DNA of 64,000 bases from Leifsonia xyli subsp. cynodontis DSM 46306. Lineage in GTDB: Bacteria > Actinomycetota > Actinomycetes > Actinomycetales > Microbacteriaceae. Where the stretch lies: the NCBI RefSeq assembly GCF_000470775.1, contig NC_022438.1:2356001-2420000 (forward strand), written 5' to 3'. Positions 55,353 through 64,000 of this stretch are shown piece by piece (within the stretch, counting starts at the first letter, position 1; each line of letters opens with the position of its first letter). Below the pieces are notes generated by a model. It was not told the DNA's origin. It saw only the letters and a program-made list of their open reading frames with translations, and ran no database searches. The position numbers and the translations under genes were made by a program.

Positions 55353-56630
55353 GGTGGGTTCTAACAGTGGTCGCAACACCGGCTAGTTTCGGGAGTTGTT
55401 ATGACACTTGTAAGGACGTCGCAGAAGATGACCGGGCCGGCACCGATGTCGGCCGAGCGTGCATGATATATCGAGTTGTGGCGGCAGGGAATGAACACCT
55501 CCGAGATCTGCCGGATGCTCGGGATTCGCCGCAAGCTGGGCAACAACTGGCGGAACGGGTGGAAACATCGCGACCTGGTCACGGGCAAAGTGCGTTACTA
55601 TCCGCCGATCGATGAGGTTCCGGTGGTGACGACGGTCTCGGCCCGGTTCTTATCGGAGGACGAGCGGGTGAGGATCGCCGACCAACTCAGGACGGGCGCG
55701 AGCATCCGCAGTATCGCAGCCGACCTGGGACGAGCACCGTCGACAATCAGCCGGGAAGTGCGCCGCAATCGCGGGATCACTGGGGAAGTATCGACCGTTC
55801 CATGCGCACCGGCTCGCGAGGAGTCGCCGTGCCCGTGACCGGCCGGGGAAGATCGCCTCCAACCCCCGATTGCAGCAGGAGATCCGTGGGCTGTTGAAGA
55901 AGTATTGGAGTCCCGTTCAGATCTGTCAGCACCTGCGTCAGCAGCATCCTGACGATCCGAGCATGCGCGTGGTGCATGAGACGATTTACCGCGACCTCTA
56001 CGACTACCGCGGCGGCGCACTCCCGCGCGAACTCTGCCGAATGCTGCGCACCAAACGCGACAGACGCAAAGCACCCCGCGTGATCGCCCGGCGCAGGATC
56101 CGATTCAACGCTGCGCTCACGATCCATGACCGTCCGTTCGCGCCCACGGACCGCAGCGTCCCCGGAGCCTGGGAAGGCGACCTCATCATGGGGCTCGGCA
56201 ACCGTTCGGCGATTGCCACACTCGTCGAGCGAACGACCCGGTTCACTCTCCTGTTGCCTGTTGACGCTGTCAACAGATCCGAGAGCCTCCGCGATCAGCT
56301 CGTCCCTGCTCTCGCGGCGCTCCCGCCCGAACTACGCCGCTCAATCACCTGGGACCAGGGCTGGGAAATGGCGAGACATGAAGAGATCAGCCGCGCAACA
56401 GGAACGAGAATCTACTCCTGCGACCCGCACTCGCCCTGGCAGCGCGGCAGCAACGAGAACACGAATCGGCTCTTGCGGGACTACTTCCCCAAACGCACCG
56501 ACCTCAGAACACACACCCCGAAAGAGCTCGCCCTCGTCGCCGCCGAACTCAACAACCGACCCCGCAAAATCCTCGGCTGGAAGACCCCGAACACCCTCTT
56601 CAAGTGTTGCGACCACTGTTAGAACCCACC
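55353..56630 (+). mobile_element. IS30-family insertion sequence inside the RHS gene
   Basis: Perfect 27-bp terminal inverted repeats at 55,353-55,379 and 56,604-56,630 (both begin GGTGGGTTCTAACAGTGG from the outside) bound a 1,278-bp element with one transposase gene. The right repeat contains the transposase stop. No clear target duplication is present, and about 80 codons of RHS sequence expected at this point appear to be missing, so insertion was accompanied or followed by deletion. Confidence 0.85.
55401..56622 (+). pseudogene. IS30 transposase, stop codon and frameshift
   Basis: ATG 55,401 (MTLVRTSQKMTG) is followed by an in-frame TGA at 55,464-55,466, then YIELWRQGMNTSEICRMLGI, the HTH, continues in the same frame. 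A second HTH RTGASIRSIAADLGRAPSTI precedes a frameshift at the GGGG run near 55,786-55,789; removing one G gives KYRPFHAHRLARSRRA. The catalytic core is intact: WEGDLIMGLGNRSAIATLVE, SITWDQGWEMARH and DPHSPWQRGSNENTNRLLRD (DDE). The element cannot move itself as written. Confidence 0.85.
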
Positions 56631-59600
56631 CCCACCTCCGGACCCGTCTGCAACAACACATTCCCCTCCGCGTCATACACCCGCGACTGCACACCCTCCT
56701 CAGTGGTAACGGTAGACAGCTTCCCCGACTCATCCCACGACAGAGCCTGCCCCGGACGGGCCACCGTGTTCCCGGACGCATCATAGGCGTACTCACCAGC
56801 ACCGATCACCGTAGCCGCATGCGGACGCACCCCACCCGCCGCCGGATAAACGTAGGCGGTGGTGGTATCCCCACCCGCGGTGTGGGTCGTGGTCGAGGTC
56901 CGGTTCCCCGTCGCCGCGTCCACCCCATAACTCGTCCAATACGCGGCTGGACCCCCCAACCCCGCCACACTCGGACTCGCCCCGCAGTCCCCACTAGCGG
57001 GCGTCCACGCCTCGGTCAGCTGCTGCAACCCGTCATAACCGAAACACTGCGTGTCCGCCGCGACCCCTGCCCGCTCACTCGTGCTCGCGATCTTCACAAT
57101 CCCACCCACAGCATTCCGGGTGATCCGCCGATCCGCCTCCCGCACATACCCACCCACATACGACGTATCGATACTCTGATTCACCAACCCCGTCCCCGGG
57201 TCGTACCCGAACCCGGTATACAGCATCTTCCCCGAACTCCCCCGCCTGATCTGCGACACCTGACCCGTCGGCGTATACGACACGATCCCGTACATCGTCG
57301 AACCCGAAATCGAGTCCAGATTCCCCACCCCGTCATACACGTAATACAACCGCTCCTGCGACAACCCCCCGATCGCCGGCAACGTGATCTGGGACACCTC
57401 CCCCGTCGTCTGCGTATACAGCGTCGACACCTTGTAGGCCGTGGTGGGGGTGGGTGCGCAGTCGCTGCTCTTCGGCGTCCACGCTTCGGTGAGCTGGTGG
57501 AGGTAGTCATAGCGGAAGCACTGCGTATCCGCGCCGGCCGCGCCGGTGGTGGAAGAGGTCGGTTTGCCCTTAGCCAACGTGTCGAACGACCACGACGCCA
57601 GCAACGCACCACTGGTAGAATCGGAGTATTTCGCCGTCTTCCGGTTCAACTGGTCATACGTGTACGCCAACACCTGCCCGCGCGCGTCCGTGGTGGACAG
57701 CACATTCCCCGCCAGATCATAGACACTCACCGTGCGACCGGAGTCCGGGTCGTCGGCGACAACCTGGTTGCCTTTCAGGTCGTACTGCCACGCCCACCTA
57801 TTGCCCGCAGGATCGACCATGCCGGTCATCTTCCCGCCCGGGTTGTACTCATACGTGGTGGCCAACCCGGCACCAGCGATCCCCGCTCCCTGGTACTGGA
57901 CCAGCTTCGTCTTCTCCCCCCGCGAGTTCGTGAACGTACTCGTCGGGGTGCCCCCAGCCGGTGGCACCATATCGGTGCGATCCGCCCCCGGATACGCATA
58001 CCTCGTCCGGGACGTCTCATCCCCATACGTATACAGAACACTCGCGGTAGTCCGCCCCGCCGCATCGAACACCGTGTCCGTGCGGGAAGGCACCTGAGCC
58101 ATACTCGTCGGCACGAACAGCTTGCCATTCGGCGCCTCGGTCGCCCAATACGGCCTCGTGGTCGACACCGTCCGACCCTGGGAATCATAAGCCGTGTCCG
58201 TGTTCACCCCACCGGAACCGACCGCGGGCGCCTGCGACTGCACCAGACGGCCGAGACCATCGACCACCTCGATCGTGGTCTTCGTCCCACCCGGGATCAG
58301 CGTCTTCGTCGTCACCGTCGATGCCTGCGTCTGCGACACCCCATAGGCGAACGCGCTCGACGGGGAGGAGGCGTTGTCCGCCTGCGCCCGGTTCGGGAGC
58401 CAGACTGCGGTGCGGCGGCCGAGCGCATCGTACGTCGCCGAGGTGACCTTCCCGTTTTCATCCGTCACTGACAACTCCGCGCCGCGTGCCGGATCCAGCA
58501 CCGTGCTCGATACCCACCCGACCGGATTCGTGGTCTCCACCCTCGTCGTCGGGCCCCCCGTAGTGGCGGGCGTGTAGGCGGTCTTCGACACCCGCCCCAA
58601 CACATCCGTCACCTCAACCGGCCGCCCCAGGCCGTCGTACACGCTCGTGGAGGCGACCGTCCACGTCTTCGCCGCACCCGACATCTCGGTGACCGCCTCG
58701 GTCATGGTCACCTCCCCCCGCGTCGGCGCCGCACCGACCGCGGCCCCGTCGTAGGCGGTGCGGACTCCGCTGATCAGCCGATCCGCACCCACCGTTCCGG
58801 ACTGATCACACGCCCCGGAGGTGGTCAGCACCTCGGAAACTGAACCGACCAGGTTCGCCGCCGCGTTCACCGCCGCATACACCGTCGTCGCACACGTCGC
58901 AGGCGCGTCACTGGACACCACCTGCTGCGTCACCGACAACCCCCACGCCCCCGCGAACGCCGTGGACGACGTCGTCGTCCGGCTCCCCCCAGTGGACACC
59001 GGCTCGCTGGTCACCACCGTCGCCTCACCGGTATACCACGCGGAATGGTAACCATTGCTCGCCGTCGCCGCCGACATCCACGGCGTCGTCGTGGTCGACA
59101 CCACCGGACCCCCCCACCCCCAACGTGGTCACCTGCTCCCGGACCCGCCCCGCAAAGGGACGCTCATCCGGCACACCCAACACACTCACGGCTTTCGCGC
59201 CGCCCGCGGGGGCGGCGCGGTCGCCGTTCAAGCCGCGGAAAAAGGTGTACTTCGTCACAGCCTGCCCCGCCGGATTCCCCGCACTCCCGACCCGCACCTC
59301 GGTGGAATCGAACCCAGCGAAAACCGACCAGGAGCGCTTGTCCGCCGCAGACAGCGGGGAGTCGTTGTACCGCCACGCCGGCGTGCCATACAGGTAGGAC
59401 TTCTCAACCGCGGGAGACCCCGCACCACCGTGTTCGGGTTATCGATCACACTCGTGACCACATACTTATGGAACAGATCCTGCTGAACTGCTTGCGGCGG
59501 CGTCACCGCCGGACTCCACCACTGCGAGTAGCAGCGTTTCGTATTATTCTGCGGATTCGCGAAAATCGCCGCCCGATCCCCCGGCACACACTCCTGCCCC

Positions 59601-61761
59601 GAATAATTCACGCTCACCGTCGCACCCAGCTCGGTCTTGATCGAAGAGATCCGCCACTTATCCAACGGCACCAACCCGTCGATCGCCCACACCCGATTCT
59701 GCATCGTCGTCCCCGCAAAACTCACGGTCGGCTCCGTCAGTGACGTGCCGTTGCTGTAGCCGGTGTGGGTGATGCTGTCCAGCCACAACGCCGCCGACGT
59801 GCCATCGCCGGGGGCGGGGAACGACTGCTTGAGCTCCTAGGAATCCACATCCTTGTACGACCCACCCGTGAGGACCTGGGTCTTCACGCTGGCGAGCTTC
59901 GAGGTGGTCCAGAACGTCGGGGAAATCTGGGTCGCGCACGAACCCGAGGTGCAGAGCTGGTCGAACGGGACATCCGGATACGCCGCCGCATTCACCGGCT
60001 TCACCGCGTTCCCGGCTGTCGGCTGGGCCATGCACGACTCACCACCCGGATCCGAGCAGCGACCATTCCTGTCATAGGTGTCATAGGAGAAGAACACCTT
60101 CCCGCTGGCCGCGTTCGCCCCATAGACGGTACGGTGCTGGAGGTCAGGCCGTACTCGATGTGCTCCAACTCACCGCCCCGCGTATAAGCGGTCGCCGTCG
60201 ACCCGTTTTTGGCGTAGAGGTTCGTTTGCGCGTTGTAATAGAACGCCTCCGCATTGCCGTGAGTGTCCACCACGTAGTCGAGGTTCCACCGCCACCCCAA
60301 GGTGCAGGACGACGCCGCGTGACACGGCTCCCCGACATCGTTCCCGAACACCGGAACACTCCACGCACTATTCGTCACCGGCTTCCCCGCACTCCAGCCA
60401 GGAAGCTGATTCAGGCCGAAGAAATACTGGGTCCCGTCCGTGGTCGTCATCTGCCAACACGCCGTGTCCGAGGTGCCATTCGCGGCACACAGTCCACCCT
60501 TGAGCTCCGTGAAGCGAGTGCCGTCATCATTGCCCAACCGGTACTGATTCGACCCCGCAACCTGGATCAACTCACCCGAATGCCCCGCGAACGACACTGA
60601 CGCATTCGCGTTCTTCCAACACAGGTCCCCACTCGTCCTCACCGCACCACTCGGCCCATCATCCACCGCACACCCCACATAAGAACGCTCGATGAACCCA
60701 CCCCCCGCCAAAGACCACCCCTCACCGACCGCCGACGGCTGATTATTCGTCGACCCCGTCAACCCATCCACCGACTGCGAATCATACGACAACGAAAGAT
60801 CCGGAGAAGGACCAGCCGCAACCGGCGGCACCCGCAACGGATACTCCCACGTGAACGTCCCCGTCTGCGCCGACACATCCCACTCACTCGACGGCCTCAA
60901 CGACGTCGCCGTGAAATCCCCCGTCCCCCTCCCACCAACCGGCGCCGCCAACGGTATCAACAACACCGGCGCCGAAGACAACACCGGCGCAAGCACCACA
61001 TCCCCACCCTTCGCCTGGACAGACGAGGGGACCGAGTCGGCTGCCTCCACCACCGCCTTCGCGGACTCCGGCGGCTTCACCCCGTCCACCTGCACCCACC
61101 GGGCACGCGAAGCATAATCCGCACCAAACACCGCATCCAACAACCGCGACGGAACACGCACCCCCACCGACGCCTCACCCTTGCCCCCATCCACCCGCTT
61201 CAACTGAACGACCGGGCCGGACACACCGAGCTTCTTCGCCCGCTCAGCACTCAAAAACCGTGCCTCAACCTTCCCCGCACTATCCCTCGCCGCAGCCTTC
61301 GCCTTCCCCTTACGGGAGACATCGAGTTGCTTCCTCGCATCCCGAACCGCAACAGGATCCCCCGCCGCAGCCACCGCCACCCCCGACCCACCCAACTCAC
61401 GCCACGCACCATCCACCACCGTGGCCCGACCACCACCAACAGAATCGACAACCACCGCACCCAAACCCGCCGAACCATCAGTGACAACCTCATACACCCC
61501 CGACAACGCCTCAGCAGACACAACTGGCGCCGACACCGGAGAAACACCACCCCCAACCTCGACCCCCGACGCCAGAGAACCCTTCACAACCTTCTCCGAC
61601 ACCAACGGAACCGGCCTCTCACCAGCAAACACCGGCACACCCTGCACAATCGCCACCACCAACGCCGCAACAGTCGCAACACCGATCGCAGCACGGCGAC
61701 CAACCACCCCACGGCGACCAACCACCCCACGGCGAATAGAACGAGAAGAATCACGCTTCAT
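56631..61761 (-). pseudogene. RHS/YD-repeat wall-associated protein, 5' part
   Basis: A giant secreted RHS protein (WapA-like), about 1,700 codons here. ATG 61,761 is followed by basic residues and a signal segment AAIGVATVAALVVAIVQGVP. A SpvB/TcaB-like region (SLSYDSQSVDGLTGSTNNQP, GWSLAGGGFIERSYVGC) precedes many YD repeats (TYDALGRRTAVWLP, YDLAGNVLSTTDARGQ, YEYNPGGKMTGMVDPAGN). Lesions: a 5-bp duplication ACGGT at 60,126-60,135; TAG at 59,837-59,839; indels at the C4 59,418-59,421 and the C7 59,109-59,115. From about 59,100 to 56,631 one long frame is open, then the IS30 element interrupts it. Confidence 0.85.
61695..61730. repeat. 18-bp tandem repeat in the RHS signal region
   Basis: CGGCGACCAACCACCCCA occurs twice in tandem. 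It encodes a repeated GVVGRR just before the hydrophobic signal segment, adding positive charge without breaking the frame. Confidence 0.75.
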
Positions 61762-61804
61762 TAGGAATCTTTCTGAACTCAACGAAATCACGCAGGAAAA
61801 CAGG

Positions 61805-64000
61805 TCACGGTTGGGGGACAGGACGCTGACGCAACGTCGAATCCGGCAACGCAGCCGGATACACAGAGACATCTGCGACAGCGCCATCGAAGAACTGCGT
61901 CGGAATCCCACCGGTGAGAGCCGAGCCGACCACGACAGCGCCCAAAGCCGGAACATCATCCACCGGAAGCGAGAAGAACACCCGGTTCACAGTGAGGACA
62001 TCATCCGCGTAAACCACAATCCCCAACTGCCGATTCACCGCATCCCAGACACCCGAAACCGTCACGAAACCCGGTGTGGTCGAAACCGCCGGTCCCGTCA
62101 CGCACTTCGTCACCGCCGTGGGGCCCTGGGCGCGCAGACAGAACTGCCAATTCATTCCCGCCTGCAAAGAGAACCCTGAATCACTCACCCCGCTCCCCGA
62201 GACAACCGCCTGCGCCTCCGTCTGCCCCGACGTCTTCACCCGCGCCGAGACCGTGAACGATTTCGTCGTGTCCACCACACCCGGAGCGGTGGCCGTCGGC
62301 TGATACTTCGCCAGGAACCCCCGCGAGCCCTCGTTCACCGCCCCAGAAGGACAGGCAGAAGTCGTTGTCGTGAAGTAGTCGTTCCCCACCCGGCAGCGGA
62401 AGATCTCCACCGCCGTGTACCCGGCCGGCAGCGCCGAGGCCGAGGCCCACACATACCCGAGAGGCCGCCCCGTTGGACCAGCGCCGTCGCAGTTCGCGGC
62501 GCGGGAGAGCATGTTCCCCGCCCCATACGCGCACGCATACAGCACCTGCGTCCCGGACGGCTGCACAGCACCGGAACCGTACCGGGCAAGCTGCCCGATG
62601 GTGGACTCAAGGACGAACCCCGGCAGGGAAGCAGCGTCCTTCTCTGTTGCGTGCCCCCCACCCGGCTTCGCATAACCGTTCAGCGAAACCATGCCGAGGA
62701 ACCTCAGCTGTGGGTCCTCACCGTCCGCACTCGCCCACCCGGCATTCCCGCCGACCGGAATCGACGCCGCTCCGACCCGGTCCGTCAAGGTCATCGCATC
62801 CACATCATCCGCACTCCAGACGTGACCGGTCGACAGATCCGGCAGTTCCGCCCGAACCTCCAGCCCCGCCGCGGACGCCTTCGACACCGAATCGTACGAA
62901 ACGTTCCCCGCCCTGTCGTATGCGGCAACCCACAACGTCGAGAGGTCCTCGACCGGAGCGACCCGAATCGTCGTCCGTCCCGACGGATCCGCACAGACAA
63001 CACGCACCGCGCCCGCCTGTCCCAGCCCACAATCCGGCAACGCCGACGTGTAACTGGTCACCGGCGCGGCAGGGCTCATCACCGGCCTACCGCCGTTGGT
63101 CCACCACACCTGATACCCGGCGATGGCGGGTTCCGCAGCAGTGACCACCACATCGAGCGGGCTGCCGACCGTCGCGCCCACCGCATCCACGCTCACCGTC
63201 GGCAGTGCCGGTTTCGTGGAATCCGCCACGAAATAGCACCTCGGGGAAGCAGCCGAATAGTTGATCGTGTCGAAGCCCACCGCCGACCACGCGTATTTCT
63301 CCCCGTCCACCAAACAGTTCGCCGGGATCGTGTACGTCAGGTTCGCGCCCTGAGCCTGGAAAGCCGTCCCCGGGACATCCTGCACCCCATTGGACAGCCG
63401 CGTGATCGTGAAGATCGCCGCCGTGTTCTGCGGGTCCGGGTCCGTCACCGTGACCCCGATCGTCACCGGCGCGCCACCGTAAACATAGACCGGATTGTTC
63501 GCATCCGTGCTGCAGGACCGTGCGGGAGCCGTGAACGCAGGAGCGGCTGGCGTGTTCGGGCGTGAGTTGTACGTCACGATCAACTGGGCATCCCACCGGT
63601 AATGTTTACCGGTGAGGGAGCTGCCCTCATTCTCCGCCCGCAGCGCGAGAGTCTGATACGGGAGCCCCGCGGCAGCAGCATCCTGAATCGCGACAGTGGC
63701 CGAGAAACCCACCCACTGCGGGTCCCGCTGGCACGGACCACCGACGTTGTAAGCCTGCCCGTCGATCGCCCGCACCCACTGCCCCGGGTCGGAATTCCAG
63801 GTGAAGCCGACACCGGAGGGCCCGTACTGCCACAACTGCATCCACGTGCTCGCACAACTGTTCGCCCACGTCTGAACGACATTGAAACGAGCGTTCTGAA
63901 TCGCCTTCCCGGCAAGGAAACTCGTATCGAACCGGTAGAACGCCCGAGAGAGGTAGCCGACACCGCCCTGGACCCCGTAGCCGGCGCTGTTCTCCGGCGG
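61805..64000 (-). CDS. Secreted LamG/DNRLRE-type protein upstream of RHS, partial
   Basis: The frame is open to the right edge, so the N-terminus is outside the window. At least 731 residues. The first visible part (YLSRAFYRFDTSFLAGKAIQ, then NVVQTWANSC and VRAIDGQAYNV) looks like the DNRLRE beta-sandwich found in cell-surface proteins of actinobacteria. Ig-like stretches follow (VTIGVTVTDPDPQNTAAIFT). The C-terminus is LamG/concanavalin-like (SFTVSARVKTSGQTEAQAVV, MNWQFCLRAQGP, VSGVWDAVNRQLGIVVYADD). It stops 43 bases before the RHS start and is probably its co-exported partner. No lesion is visible. Confidence 0.8.
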   Translation of the reverse strand, partial: PPENSAGYGVQGGVGYLSRAFYRFDTSFLAGKAIQNARFNVVQTWANSCASTWMQLWQYGPSGVGFTWNSDPGQWVRAIDGQAYNVGGPCQRDPQWVGFSATVAIQDAAAAGLPYQTLALRAENEGSSLTGKHYRWDAQLIVTYNSRPNTPAAPAFTAPARSCSTDANNPVYVYGGAPVTIGVTVTDPDPQNTAAIFTITRLSNGVQDVPGTAFQAQGANLTYTIPANCLVDGEKYAWSAVGFDTINYSAASPRCYFVADSTKPALPTVSVDAVGATVGSPLDVVVTAAEPAIAGYQVWWTNGGRPVMSPAAPVTSYTSALPDCGLGQAGAVRVVCADPSGRTTIRVAPVEDLSTLWVAAYDRAGNVSYDSVSKASAAGLEVRAELPDLSTGHVWSADDVDAMTLTDRVGAASIPVGGNAGWASADGEDPQLRFLGMVSLNGYAKPGGGHATEKDAASLPGFVLESTIGQLARYGSGAVQPSGTQVLYACAYGAGNMLSRAANCDGAGPTGRPLGYVWASASALPAGYTAVEIFRCRVGNDYFTTTTSACPSGAVNEGSRGFLAKYQPTATAPGVVDTTKSFTVSARVKTSGQTEAQAVVSGSGVSDSGFSLQAGMNWQFCLRAQGPTAVTKCVTGPAVSTTPGFVTVSGVWDAVNRQLGIVVYADDVLTVNRVFFSLPVDDVPALGAVVVGSALTGGIPTQFFDGAVADVSVYPAALPDSTLRQRPVPQP

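Noticed and set aside
1..64000. CRISPR arrays
   Set aside because: No series of regularly spaced identical repeats was seen; the only tandem repeats are two-copy (1180, 53,501, 61,695) or the 5-bp units.

Overview
The window is GC-rich actinobacterial DNA (three tRNA genes, many GTG starts, IS481 and IS30 elements, DtxR-type iron regulation, the treY/treZ/glgX pathway). Gene content and the very high load of broken genes fit a Microbacteriaceae genome, most likely Leifsonia (L. xyli-like). The genus call is an inference from gene content and was not checked against any database.

Layout. (1) 1-10,536, minus strand: late module of an HK97-type siphophage prophage, read right to left: small accessory genes, HNH nuclease, terminase, portal, protease, capsid, head-tail connectors, tail proteins, tape measure. 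At least six of its structural genes are broken. A plus-strand XRE repressor (10,537) runs straight into tRNA-Arg(ACG), the likely attachment site. (2) 11,000-13,540: GNAT gene, truncated dehydrogenase, a disabled IS481 element beside a scrap of a second IS481 copy, HAD hydrolase. (3) 13,680-20,114: CsbD-like protein, then treY-treZ-glgX, which make trehalose from glycogen-like glucans. (4) 20,289-24,900: secreted protein, PAP2 phosphatase, methyltransferase, TetR and DtxR/IdeR regulators, and a serine recombinase lacking its catalytic residues. (5) 24,967-31,774: a sugar-acid operon (MFS, PfkB kinase, class II aldolase/epimerase, UlaE-like, UlaD-like, phosphotriesterase-like lactonase) with a divergent SorC-type regulator. 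It resembles a PTS-free ascorbate (Ula) pathway, but four of its seven genes carry lesions. (6) 31,880-33,073: two integrase remnants, each abutting a tRNA-Ser gene. (7) 33,107-53,491: mostly chromosomal housekeeping and envelope genes (LCP, serS, lipid kinase, pheA, pgm, secreted wall proteins, antiporter, PAP2, orphan DNA methyltransferase, lplA, MarR-MFS pair), several of them pseudogenes. (8) 53,954-64,000: a wall-associated LamG/DNRLRE protein followed by a giant RHS/YD-repeat protein. It is split by an IS30 element and ends in a low-GC toxin-like tip with a coupled small membrane protein that may be its immunity factor.

The dominant theme is gene decay. About 18 genes are interrupted, mostly by single-base changes in short G/C runs, by small tandem duplications (5 bp, 16 bp) and by in-frame stop codons. 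Several stops are plain nonsense substitutions, so not all lesions can be indel sequencing errors. All lesions were found by hand-reading frames on both sides of each break; read-level confirmation is not available here.
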